Source of the DNA: Phytophthora quininea
Taxonomy: Eukaryota; Oomycota; Peronosporomycetes; Peronosporales; Peronosporaceae
Direction of reading: 5' to 3'
Length of the DNA: 64,000 nt
NCBI GenBank assembly: GCA_011947345.1
Contig: JAAVTG010001003.1
Span: 620,001-684,000 of the forward strand
The first letter of the stretch is position 1. Every line of letters begins with the position of its first letter. Of the stretch, positions 23,226 through 32,926 are shown one piece after another. The notes below the pieces were generated by a model that was not told where the DNA came from, searched no databases, and saw nothing but the letters and a program-made list of their open reading frames with translations. The translations under genes and the position numbers were made by a program.

Positions 23226-23984
23226 TTGTGGAGACGAACAGAAACGGGCCTCTTAACACGTTGCTCTGACGCGCCTGTGTCGAGCAGGATTGATTGCTCG
23301 CCCAGGAATTTCATCTTGGGCCCTGGCATGGCATGGCCATTCAATACACCGACGGCGTGCAGACGAATGCTGCTCGGATTAATAAAAGGAGACGCAGAAG
23401 CGCTCTATTTGCCAGCCGCAGCGTACGTGGCCGGGCACTTCCTTCCGAACGGGCCGTGGCCACAGCGCCGTGTCATTGCGTTGCCTTCGCGATTTGACGT
23501 TGAATACACGTTCACGGTCCAGTGTCGCATCGGATTGTGCGCCCTGGCTGGAGTTGCGGGTTGCTTGCCGCGGCCCAGGAATGCTGGCAATGCAGGGCAT
23601 GTACTCGGCCTTGCCAAGCCGAGAATTGGGGAGCTCACTTCCTAGGATCGAGGAACGATACATTTTAAATATAAGCAGGACCCGCCACAACTGTTGGGGT
23701 CTCAATGATTCATGAATAAAAACGTTGAGCACTCGGGGTGCAGCAGCTCGAACGGGCAGTGTATGCTATCAAGCGATGCATATTATACGACAAATCAGTC
23801 TTCATGGACGTCTGGTGTTCGATAAGCTTTTCAAGCAAGAAGATCGCAGAGTTCGTCATTTGACGTGTAGCCATCTAAATGATACCGTACCAAAATAGCG
23901 GTACGACCACAAAAAATGGCGCTCGTGCGTGGCGGGAAGCTCATGTCTCGAGATTGCAATGAGGACAACACACTACACTGTACA
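23226..23984. other. Spacer upstream of enolase copy 2
   Basis: Open frames of 80-140 codons exist on both strands at 23226-23730, but none has a recognisable domain or a convincing start, and the composition differs between competing frames. At 23880-23908 there is an inverted pair GATACCGTACC / GCGGTACGACC flanking AAAATA. I call no gene here. Confidence 0.4.
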
Positions 23985-24018
23985 AGCTCATTTACGAATC
24001 GGCCTTCCAAGCCCCAAG
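23985..24018 (+). promoter_or_regulatory. Core promoter of enolase copy 2
   Basis: GCTCATTTACGAATCGG followed by CCTTCCAAGCCCC, homologous to the copy 1 promoter and to the pseudogene promoter. The initiator A is about 63 nt before the ATG at 24052. Confidence 0.65.
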
Positions 24019-24051
24019 TAACCAAAGCACAAGCTCTTCACCTCTACCACC

Positions 24052-25437
24052 ATGGTATCGATCATTTCCATCAAGGCCCGCCAGATCTTCGACTCGCGCG
24101 GCAACCCGACCGTCGAGGTGGACCTCAAGACCGAGACGGGTCTGTACACGGCCGCCGTGCCCAGCGGAGCCTCGACCGGCGAGTTCGAGGCCCTGGAGAT
24201 GCGCGACGGCGGCGCCGACTACATGGGCAAGGGCGTGCTGAACGCCGTCAAGAACGTGAACGAGATCATCGCGCCGGCGCTCGTGGGCAAGGACGTGACC
24301 AAGCAGGCGGACCTGGACAAGTTCATGGTGGAGACCCTGGACGGCACGCAGAACGAGTGGGGCTGGTGCAAGAAGAAACTGGGCGCCAACGCCATCCTGG
24401 GCGTGTCGCTGGCGCTGTGCCGCGCCGGCGCCGCCGCCAAGAAGCAGCCGCTGTGGCAGTACATCGCCGACCTGGCCGGCAACCCGACGCCGTGCCTGCC
24501 GGTGCCGTCGTTCAACATCATCAACGGCGGCTCGCACGCCGGCAACAAGCTGGCCATGCAGGAGTTCATGATCCTGCCCGTGGGTGCCAAGGACTTCACG
24601 GAGGCCATGAAGATCGGCTCGGAGGTGTACCACAACCTGAAGAAGGTGATTAAGGGCCGCTACGGCCTGGACGCCACGGCGGTGGGCGACGAGGGCGGCT
24701 TCGCCCCCAACATCCAGTCGAACGGCGAGGCCATCAACCTCATCGAGGAGGCCATCAAGGCCGCCGGCTACACGGACAAGGTGAAGCTGGGCATGGACGT
24801 GGCTGCGTCCGAGTTTTACACGGGCTCGTCGGACGCTCGCTACAACCTGGACTTCAAGAACCCGAACGCGCCCGACTCGGAGAAGCTGTCGGCCGAGAAG
24901 CTGACGGAGGTGTACGAGGGCTTCATCGCCAAGTGCAAGGAGTCGTCGAACATCGTGTCGATCGAGGACCCGTTCGACCAGGACGACTGGGACTCGTGGG
25001 TCAAGTTCACGTCCAAGGTGGGCACGGACGTGCAGATCGTGGGTGACGACCTGACGGTGACGAACCCGACGCGCGTGAAGAAGGCCATCGAGCTGAAGGC
25101 GTGCAACGCGCTGCTGCTGAAGGTAAACCAGATCGGCAGCATCACGGAGTCGATCGAGGCCGTGACGATGGCCAAGAAGGCCGGCTGGGCCATCATGACG
25201 AGCCACCGCAGCGGTGAGACCGAGGACACGTTCATCGCGGACCTGGCGGTGGGTCTGAGCGCTGGCCAGATCAAGACTGGCGCCCCGTGCCGCTCGGAGC
25301 GTCTGGCCAAGTACAACCAGCTCCTGCGCATCGAGGAGGAGCTGGGCGCCAAGGCTCGCTACGCCGGCGCCGACTTCCGCAACGTGGAGAAGCTCGGCAA
25401 GTACTCGACCTTTAAGCGGCAGGGCCCACACCGGTAG
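24052..25437 (+). CDS. ENO: Enolase, copy 2 (with 7-residue carboxyl extension)
   Basis: Same enzyme as copy 1, in opposite orientation, with starts 2.16 kb apart. The first 454 residues are identical. DNA identity stops within the last codon: copy 1 ends GACCTTCTAA, while copy 2 reads GACCTTTAAGCGG, losing the stop at that point and adding KRQGPHR before TAG at 25435-25437. A missing base in the T run could also explain this: CTTTTAAG would end the protein one codon later. Differences inside the gene are few and synonymous (for example several in the first 30 bases, AAAC/AAGC near 24549, ATT/ATC near 24650). This points to recent duplication or gene conversion. No introns. Confidence 0.97.
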   Translation: MVSIISIKARQIFDSRGNPTVEVDLKTETGLYTAAVPSGASTGEFEALEMRDGGADYMGKGVLNAVKNVNEIIAPALVGKDVTKQADLDKFMVETLDGTQNEWGWCKKKLGANAILGVSLALCRAGAAAKKQPLWQYIADLAGNPTPCLPVPSFNIINGGSHAGNKLAMQEFMILPVGAKDFTEAMKIGSEVYHNLKKVIKGRYGLDATAVGDEGGFAPNIQSNGEAINLIEEAIKAAGYTDKVKLGMDVAASEFYTGSSDARYNLDFKNPNAPDSEKLSAEKLTEVYEGFIAKCKESSNIVSIEDPFDQDDWDSWVKFTSKVGTDVQIVGDDLTVTNPTRVKKAIELKACNALLLKVNQIGSITESIEAVTMAKKAGWAIMTSHRSGETEDTFIADLAVGLSAGQIKTGAPCRSERLAKYNQLLRIEEELGAKARYAGADFRNVEKLGKYSTFKRQGPHR

Positions 25438-25686
25438 GAACAAGCGTGCTCACGGGGATAGCGATCGTGTAGCACGTCCAGTCGATCTGCGTCTGCTAGG
25501 TCGACTATAAACCACAAGAATGTCAACGTAGTTTTTATTGAACTTGCCTCAGATGTGATGGCATGCAAATTGCATGATGCAGTGCTTACTTCAACTTTAT
25601 TTCTCTTTTCAGCCAATCGTTGCGAACACCTACCCCTTATTTCGTCCGCCACCAGTCAATGCAAGTCTCACTCTTCGAACTTCAGG

Positions 25687-26824
25687 ATGGCCAACTCGCA
25701 GAAGCCGTCGGTGGTGGTGCCCGTGCCGGGCTTCTTCGGCCACGTGGTCAAGCCTGGCCAGCCGCTCAAGTGGTGCAACGAGGTGCAGGAGTTCTGTATG
25801 AACCTCAACTCGGCCGCGCTGGGCGCTGAGGCCTCCAAGGGCCGCTCCACGCTGTCGGTGCTGGCGAACGACAAGAAGATTGCGCTGTGTACGCTGACGC
25901 CCGAGGTGGCGGAGCAGTGGAACCTCACGCAGACCTTTACGTTCCAGGACGGCGAACTGGAGTTTCTGGTAGACGGCCCCAACGCTATTCACCTCACAGG
26001 CTTCATCGAAGTGCAGGAAGAGGAGGATAGCGGTGGTGAGCACGACTTCGACGACAGCGAGGACGAGGACGACGAGGAAGAGATGATGGTGTTCGGGGAG
26101 AGGAGTCGAGTGATGAGGAGATGGAGGAAGAACTCAATGACGAGAAGACCAAGAACCGTTTCGAGGTGATCGAGGAGGAGCCCAAGAAATCCCCAAGAAG
26201 GAGGCTGCTGCCAAGAAAGAGGCTGCTGAGAAGGCTGCTAAGGAGAAAGAGGCGGCTGAAAAGGCTGCCAAGGTGAAGGAGGAGAAAGAGGCCAAGAAGA
26301 AAGCCAAGGCTGCTGTTAAGGAGAAGAAGACAGCGGAGAAGCTGGCCGAGGTCACTGCTGACAGTGCGAAGAGCAAGAAGCGCGCAGCTCACGCAGACTC
26401 TGTGGAGGTGCCTAAGAAGACCAAGGTTACCACTCGTCAGCATAAGGGCGTCACCATCGAGGAGATGTAAGTAGTTGACGCTGAAATTACAACCAAGTGT
26501 AGTACTAACCACCATGTCTTGATGCAGGGCTGTTGGCAAGGGCCGTCAAGTGCAGCGCGGTCGCAAGGTTGGCATCTTGTACCGTGGTCTCCTGACCAAC
26601 GGCAAGCAGTTCGACGCGACGCAGAACCGTAAAAAGCCGTTCACTTTCCGCCACGGCATAGGCGACGTGATCAAGGGCATGGACATCGGCATTGAGGGCA
26701 TGCGTGCCGGCGGAAAGCGCAAGATCACCATCCCGTCGCGTCTAGGCTACGGCCGCGAGGGCTCTCCCCTACTATTCCCCGCAACGCCGACCTCATTTTC
26801 GAGATTGAGATCGTGTCAGCATAG
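25687..26824 (+). CDS. Nucleoplasmin-like FKBP prolyl isomerase (FKBP39/46 type)
   Basis: A nuclear FK506-binding protein, predicted at 359 residues, exons 25687-26466 and 26528-26824. An amino-terminal nucleoplasmin-like domain (PGFFGHVVKPGQPLKW, LSVLANDKKIALCTL, VDGPNAIHLTGFIE) is followed by an acidic run (DDSEDEDDEEE), a Lys/Ala-rich helix with nuclear localisation potential (about residues 165-240), and a carboxyl FKBP domain (GRKVGILYRGLLTNGKQFD, FRHGIGDVIKGMDIGIEGM, GKRKITIPSRLGYG). This layout is that of histone-chaperone FKBPs that act on chromatin and ribosomal DNA. Three bases are missing (about 26100, 26195 in C4, 26767 in C4). With them the end reads IPRNADLIFEIEIVSA. An initiator-like TCTCACTCTTC lies just upstream. 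Confidence 0.9.
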
Positions 26825-27041
26825 AGTCGTTCATCGTGTTGCGGAAAAGCATTCTTGCGTCTCGCCTCAAGTAAGAACAAACACGCATGTACCAGCTAGA
26901 GCTGGTTGTTCCTAGCCAAAACCTTGAGTGCTGCTACCAATTTGATGCAACAGCCATCAGAACTTCGAAATGTGCTCGTAGCAACAAAGAAGTTGTATGA
27001 AATGGTGTGTATCTCGCTACGATTGTCTACTGCAGCTCGAG

Positions 27042-28366
27042 TTACAGCTCATCCTTCTCGGCGCCACCAAGGATCTCGTTCATGATGTCGTCGTCCTCGT
27101 CATCTTCCTCGATCTCGTCCAGCTGCACGTCCTTGCCGTCCCACGGCTTCACCGACTCCATAGTCGGCAGCTCATCGAAACCAACCGTCGACTCCCGGCC
27201 CTCAAGCACGCCCAGCAAAAACTCAGCGATCGCTTCCGAAGTGAACGCGCCGCGCTGCACCACATAGCGCTTGCGTTCCAAGTTGATCGCCACGATCGAC
27301 GGATATCCAAACGTCAGTTCGAACTGGTTCTCAAAAGTGAGCTGGTCGCCGCCCTGCATCCAGCCGAACTTGAACGGCTTGCCGCGCACAGCCTTGGCCG
27401 CCTCCTCGAGTGTGGCAATGTATCCCTCGCGGCCGCTCTTGCCGCCTTCCGAGATGTGCGGCAGCACACTAATGACGCAGCTCGATTTGCCCGCGCAAAA
27501 GTTCTTAAGTTCGTCTCCAGAGGTCAGCTCCTGGATCTTCGGACCGCCGCCCAGCGCTTCTGTTGCCAACATGCCGTACTGCGTAATGGCATCCGCCTCC
27601 CGCTCGCCCTGGTACTCGGACGCGTCGACTGCACCCTTTGACTTGGGGCCAAACACCTTAATCGTCGGGAAGCCTTGAATACCGTACTCGGCAGCCTTCT
27701 TCTCATTAGCAGTGGCGTCGATCGCAGCCATCTTGACGTAGCCATTGAGCTCGCTAGCAGCCTTCTCCCACTCGGGCGCCAGAGCTTTGCAGTGTCCGCA
27801 CCACGGCGCATAGAACTCCACCATCCAGACCTCGCCGCTGTTCAGCACGTGGTCGTCGAAAGTGTCGTCGGTCAATGTGATGACGTCGCTGATGCTGGAC
27901 GGAGCCGCCTTCTTGTTAGATTTGGGTTTCTTCTTCTTCACTCCGAGACGGGCCTTGACGAATTTCCTGGTAGCCGACATGGCTCCGTCCACAAGTCCCT
28001 TGGCCGTGCGGTCGCCGTCGAAAGTCGAGGGGCGACCCTTGTTGTCTCCAAAGAACTTGACGGTGGGGAAGCCGCGCACCTGGAACTTGTTAATGAATTC
28101 CTCGTGCTCCTGGCAGTCGATGGCGCCAACCTTCACCACGCCGACCAGCGCCTTGGCCGCCTTCTTGTACTCGGGCGCCAGCTCGCGGCAGTGGCCGCAC
28201 CACGGCGCGTAGAACTCGATCATCCAGACGCTGCTGTCCGTCTCCACCAGCTCCTTGAAGCTCTCGGGGTCCAGCTGCACCACGTCGTCATCCGCAGCGA
28301 ACATGTCGCCCGCGCCGCGGCCAGCACGCTCGCCAGCGCCAGCAACAGCAGCGCCACTCCTCTCAT
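27042..28366 (-). CDS. ER protein disulfide isomerase (P5/PDIA6-like)
   Basis: A 441-residue ER folding enzyme. The true start is ATG 28366, which opens a signal peptide (MRGVALLLLALASVLAAARA). One base is missing at about 28308 (GGGCGACATG), after which the mature part runs unbroken. Two thioredoxin domains each carry WCGHC (FYAPWCGHCRELAPEYKKAA and FYAPWCGHCKALAPEW), the second about 150 residues after the first. A redox-inactive third domain (GWMQGGDQLTFENQF, YPSIVAINLERKRY) and an acidic tail lead to the retrieval signal KDEL. This matches PDIA6/P5. A CCAAT decamer lies 57 bp upstream. The gene converges on the FKBP gene (217 bp between stops). Confidence 0.93.
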
Positions 28367-28422
28367 AGTTGGTCAAATCCAGTAATGAAGCCCTCGAAGA
28401 TACCTAAGCCACGTGAGAGACT

Positions 28423-28432
28423 GTGATTGGCT
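28423..28432 (-). promoter_or_regulatory. CCAAT-type decamer upstream of the disulfide isomerase gene
   Basis: AGCCAATCAC on the minus strand, 57 bp before the ATG at 28366. It is identical to the decamers at 22030 and 39529. Confidence 0.5.
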
Positions 28433-28656
28433 GGAAATGTATCGATTTCCAGTGGTGCAGGACTACAAACAGCAAAAGGCAACTTGTTGCATCTGCTACA
28501 CCCATGCGTTTTTGAGTAAAGTTTGAGAGAACTACATGCAGGTGTTGATCTCTTACACTCGTCGTATCAAGCTCAAGGAGATACAGAGAAAAAAAAGTGA
28601 AGACCACTAAACAAACCTGAAATTAACCACGTGAAACCCACAAAAGAAGATCGACG

Positions 28657-30676
28657 ATGAGCGGGATCGTTCAGTCTTTCTCGGAGCGAACGCTACGGAT
28701 TCGAGACCCTGAAGAAAGCGAAGGTCGTGGGGCTCGCAAGCTTTCGAAGGGCAAGAGAGGCTGGACCTTGTTTTTCCAGCGCACTGCTCTTGTCAGCAGC
28801 TACCAAAAGCGGATCGTCTTCAATTCGGACATCGAGGTGGCAGTGCTCGAGTTCACAATCATGATCTTGTCGTTAGCGCAGTTGCAATTGTCGTACCGAT
28901 CTCCACACTGGGTGCGTGCCTGGACGAGGGAATGAACTTCTAGCAAAGCTAATTTTTATTTTATTTTTTAGCGAGAGAACCGTGCATGTGCTGCGCTCCC
29001 CAACTGCATTAAAAACTTATCGGATGGATCATTTGCTGTTGCAAACGTGACACGAGTGGCAATCGCGGTTCTTGCATTAGTCCGGTTAGCCGTTCGCATT
29101 CACCAACTGTGGAAAACGAAGCTTCCACGCAAAAAGACCTGCCTTGGTTTAAAATGGTGAGTAAATGACCAAGTTGTCGAGCGTTTGTTTTATCGTTCGT
29201 TGACGCGTATTGTCTGCAGACACGTTTTCTGCAGTATGTCTTGGAGTTGATCTACACCGTCGTATTCCCGTATCCTGGTCTAGAATATTTTCTCCCTGGA
29301 GATCACAGCAATAATTTCGTGATTCTGAGCGTCTCGGTACTCATCCGAACGACAAGCTGGGGGCAACTGCTCTACTATCCTTATCCGATCCGGCAGAAAG
29401 AAAAGGTGGCCAGCTTTAGCGGGAACCTCGGTATGTATGCATGTCTTTTTGCTACGATAACAGTAGTTGCTTACCTGCTAGACTACTGTACGCCCAGAAT
29501 TTAGCTATCGACAATTCGTGCTCAAGAAAGTGCTGGATGATACGCCACACAGCAAAGTTGCAATTTTCTTCACGGCGCTGGGGGTGATTGCAGTTTATCT
29601 TTTGCTGGTGCTGGAAACAATTTTGGGGAATTGCTCATGGGAACAAAACGACGCTGTGTTGCAGAGTGGAGATGCTGTTTGTTACGAGCTGCATGTAGCT
29701 GACGCTATCTGGATGGTGTTCATGACGTTTTTATCGATCGGGTGGGTCAGTACATGTGATGAGTATTGGTATTCTTACTTACGAACAAGATTACTTTGTT
29801 AGATACGGAGATGTCTCCCAAGAACTTCACGAGGCCGAGCTGTGATTGCTATCACTGCTTGTATCGCAATATGGTTGGATGCTGTATTTTTCTCGCTCAT
29901 CATCAAGAAGTTTACCTTCTCTACGATGGAGGGGCGAGTGCACGCGTTCCTGTATCGAATGGAGCTGCACAAGAAGAAGGACGTCAGCGCAGTGCTGGCG
30001 GTGCAAGCTACTTTTCGCTACAACAAGTCGTACAAATATTCATCAATTTGGCATCAACAGCAGAGATCCAACATCCTCTATCGACCTTTGTCAGCGGTAC
30101 GTTGGTGTCTTGACGTGCGCGTGATGACCTTCGAACTAACATTGTTGCTTCCGTACAGCGTCTGCCAAACGAAGTCAAGAAGAAATTGTACGTCTCTCGA
30201 TTCCAGTCGAGTCTCAAGGAAATCATGAAATACAACACGGATGGAGACCCGCTGAACGCGTTCTCGAAGCACGTGGAGGTCATCACGTCAGCGCTAGGAG
30301 CCACGTTCATCGACATGATCCGTCTGAAAAGATGTATTATCGCCGAATCCGGATGCTTGAGCAACGGAGACAGCAAGCGAATCGACGAACTTCAAGCTTT
30401 TCTATCGCTTCCAACAGCCACCCATTGCTCGCCCAGAATGGTGTTGCTGATGCGAGACGAATTCCGCTGGAAAAACCCAAATCCGATTCAAACACCGTCG
30501 ACCAGAAATCTACTGCAATTGCTGCTCTAACTGCCGTGAACCAACTAAACACACTTCCCGGAGGGGTGACCACGGCTTGGGCGGATGAAATGCAGCGCAA
30601 ATGTGATGCAACAATGGCTCTACTGAAGAAAATCGAGACGAACGCGAAAAGTGCGCCACACAAGTGTTCGTGGTAA
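28657..30676 (+). CDS. Six-transmembrane potassium channel, SK (calcium-activated) type
   Basis: Predicted at 569 residues in six exons: 28657-28911, 28972-29156, 29220-29430, 29498-29741, 29803-30096 and 30159-30676. Hydrophobic segments S1 (VLEFTIMILSLAQLQL), S2, S3 (YVLELIYTVVFPYPG), S4 (few charges), S5 (VAIFFTALGVIAVYLLLVLE), a pore helix (ADAIWMVFMTFL) and S6 (IAITACIAIWLDAVFFSLI) are in the right order. The selectivity filter is SIGYGDVSP, and an intron interrupts its first Gly codon (29742-29802). The long cytosolic helix after S6 sits where SK channels bind calmodulin. The weak S4 and small loops fit SK rather than Kv. Three bases are missing (about 29136 in A5, 29820 in CCC, 30331 in A4); each addition restores the exon phase. 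Confidence 0.85.
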
Positions 30677-30744
30677 ACAATTGGTAGTATCGAAAGGTGA
30701 GAATGCAAATTCATTCATTATTCAGCTGCTTTGGATATGTCTCC

Positions 30745-32340
30745 TTACTTCCAACTCTCGGCAAGAAGCTGCTCAAAGTGTGCGTCGTGGGCCACCACCA
30801 CGGAGATGTCCGAGTACACCTCAATAAAGTCGCGAGAAGAGACTTCCGCTGTCAAATTCTGTAGACGTTCGATTAGCAAAAGCATGTCACGACGAATGAA
30901 AGCAAAAAACCAGCGAAAGCGACGAACCTGAAGCGGCCACAGCTTGCGGTATGCAATTGCTGCGTCACTCGGCGAGATTTGTTGGGCTACGACCCGTGAA
31001 TCGATCGATGGATCATAGGCTGCACAGATCGCTTCAAGTGTAAGTTTTCCACCTGATTGCTCTTTCAGACGATTGTACGTTGTCTCCATGAGTGCTCGAC
31101 GAGCGTTGGGGACCGGTACGCGCACCACCTTAAGCAGATCATCCAGTGGGAACAACCCCGCTTTCCGCTTGTCAAAGCTATCAAATAGCACATCTAGATG
31201 CTCGTCACGCAGCGGAAGTCCGCTGTGCTGCTGACGGACGACCCACTTGGCCTCTTCATGATTGAGATGGCCCGTTCCTTTCGTGTCGGCGCGAGTGAGC
31301 GCTGCTATAAAGCTCCGGAACGTGTATAAACTGTCGGCAGCAAGACAACGTTGAAGCACGTCGATTACGGCCGCAGGACTCGCAAACTGCGGTAGTGTGC
31401 GATCGTCCTGGGCTTCGTGTGCTGACCGCGCGAGTACAAACGTCCACGTATTGGGTCCCAAATTGACGTGACCTTCAGTATCGGGCGTACGCGTGCCTTC
31501 GGTCTCACCAGCTAGATGGTGGCGCTTTCCTGTTCCTCGAGCCGTCTGAGTGCAAACCTCGAGCTCTACGCCAAAATCGGTCGGTTGTTTGGTGCCGCCC
31601 TCGGCAGATAACGCCTGTCCAGTCATCTTGTGCACGAGCGCAATCCGGTCTCCAGCAACGATTTGGTGGCCTCCAGCGAGCAATTTCTCCGTGCCAAAGA
31701 GGTCGGCCTTCGCGCATATCCAAAGCGCACTGCTGTCCACCTCAGCGCTCGCCCAAACGCGTTGGTTGTACGTGATCGGACTCATCGACCGCTCAGTTTT
31801 TAGTCCCGACTTGAGAAATAGGGGCGGTTTAAGAAGCACGCTCTGATCGTCGGCTAGAAGCGCCTCGTTGCACATTATCAGGAATGGTTCATCGTAACGC
31901 AGTGGAGCTCCAGGAACGTCAAAGCTGAACCCGTCGCCTTTCGCTAGCGCAGTCTTCCAGGCTTGAGGCGACACCAAGCGAAACGTGTTTCTTGAGACCG
32001 ACGAGTTGGAGGCGACAGCAGTGACAAGAAACTCGTCGGATCCGAAGGACGGAGTCTCCTCAAAGATGTTGCACGCTAGCAAAGCATCGGAATCGAGATG
32101 GCCAAACGACACCGCCTGGTTAAAGCGCAAAGCTCCGTCCGGATCGAAAGAGCGAGGAGCCTTTTGGTTCAGGAACGCTGCTTTCAGTGTATGCGTGGCC
32201 AACAGAGACCCCTGAGCTTTCCGCAGCACGAACTCCTTCATCCTCGCCTCTTCCAACATCAAATCTTCATTCCAATTGCCGATGCGCGTGCTCGGTGCAT
32301 AGCGCCCAGCGCCGACGAGTTGTTGCGGGGTGAATTGCAT
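30745..32340 (-). CDS. CFAP161: CFAP161-like flagellar protein with EF-hand extension
   Basis: About 531 residues from ATG 32340 (MQFTPQQLVGAGRYAP); no frame break. The first 310 residues match CFAP161, a protein inside axonemal microtubules: STRIGNWNEDLMLEE, MKEFVLRKAQGSLL, FGSDEFLVTAV, SRNTFRLVS, RYDEPFLIMC and NTWTFVLAR. The remaining 200 residues carry calcyphosin-like EF-hand repeats: FIAALTRADTKGTGHLNHEE, LDVLFDSFDKRKAGLFPLDDL, and a last part SSRDFIEVYSDISVVVAHDAHFEQL. An in-frame 69-nt stretch at about 30865-30935 begins GTTCGT and ends CTACAG, so it may be an intron or coding. Animal CFAP161 lacks the EF-hand part; here calcium could regulate it (inference). It converges on the channel gene, 68 bp apart. 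Confidence 0.85.
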   Translation of the reverse strand: MQFTPQQLVGAGRYAPSTRIGNWNEDLMLEEARMKEFVLRKAQGSLLATHTLKAAFLNQKAPRSFDPDGALRFNQAVSFGHLDSDALLACNIFEETPSFGSDEFLVTAVASNSSVSRNTFRLVSPQAWKTALAKGDGFSFDVPGAPLRYDEPFLIMCNEALLADDQSVLLKPPLFLKSGLKTERSMSPITYNQRVWASAEVDSSALWICAKADLFGTEKLLAGGHQIVAGDRIALVHKMTGQALSAEGGTKQPTDFGVELEVCTQTARGTGKRHHLAGETEGTRTPDTEGHVNLGPNTWTFVLARSAHEAQDDRTLPQFASPAAVIDVLQRCLAADSLYTFRSFIAALTRADTKGTGHLNHEEAKWVVRQQHSGLPLRDEHLDVLFDSFDKRKAGLFPLDDLLKVVRVPVPNARRALMETTYNRLKEQSGGKLTLEAICAAYDPSIDSRVVAQQISPSDAAIAYRKLWPLQVRRFRWFFAFIRRDMLLLIERLQNLTAEVSSRDFIEVYSDISVVVAHDAHFEQLLAESWK

Positions 32341-32432
32341 GGGCAAATTTCTCCAGGATGAAAGTTCACGACTGATCGCCACCCGCCGTTCGTTACCGTC
32401 CAGCAGTCGTGACTCTCCAAAGCGATCTCGAC

Positions 32433-32843
32433 ATGCGGGACAAGATATCCATCACCTTGCTGATCATCGTAGACTTGGTGAGACTTTCGTCGGCAGACAC
32501 TTCAACATCGACCACGACCACCACAACGTCGACCGTGACGTATCCAAGCTTGATCGAATGCGTCTGCAACACAACGCTGGCATCCTCTGCAGTCGTCAAG
32601 ACCACCACGTCTTCCAGTCAAGGCCAGAAGCAAAAGTACGTCGTGCCGAGCTGTCTGGATGACGTTTTTGCACAGACCGGCATCCGCTGGTACTTGGACG
32701 GCCCAATGCAGCCGGGCGTCACGTACTGGCGAGTCCAGCCGCCCAAAGACTATTCTAGCGGGCGAGCAGCGCAAAGAATCATCCGACTCGGCTACCGATG
32801 CTCGCGAACTCAACTCTACGACTCCACGGATCCGAACTACTGA
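32433..32843 (+). CDS. Small secreted protein, Thr-rich amino end, unknown
   Basis: 136 residues from ATG 32433. A likely signal peptide (MRDKISITLLIIVDLVRLSSA) is followed by a run of Ser/Thr (about residues 22-38) and a compact region with four Cys (ECVCN, PSCLDD, YRCSRT) and aromatic residues (IRWYLDGPMQPGVTYWRVQ). There is no RXLR or LFLAK motif, so it is not a standard cytoplasmic effector. It shares a 92-bp divergent spacer with the CFAP161 gene and converges on HEATR3 (83 bp). No family recognised. A missing base near the carboxyl end cannot be excluded. Confidence 0.6.
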   Translation: MRDKISITLLIIVDLVRLSSADTSTSTTTTTTSTVTYPSLIECVCNTTLASSAVVKTTTSSSQGQKQKYVVPSCLDDVFAQTGIRWYLDGPMQPGVTYWRVQPPKDYSSGRAAQRIIRLGYRCSRTQLYDSTDPNY

Positions 32844-32926
32844 GCAAGACGAACTGTTAGTGTGCTTGGCATCTAACGAGGATCAAAAGGCTTACTAGAG
32901 ACGGGCAAAGCTTACGGGTGAGATTG

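Noticed and set aside
23226..23645. 139-codon open frame upstream of enolase copy 2, and a competing frame on the other strand
   Set aside because: No recognisable domain, no promoter, and two strands compete with equal length. Left as spacer.
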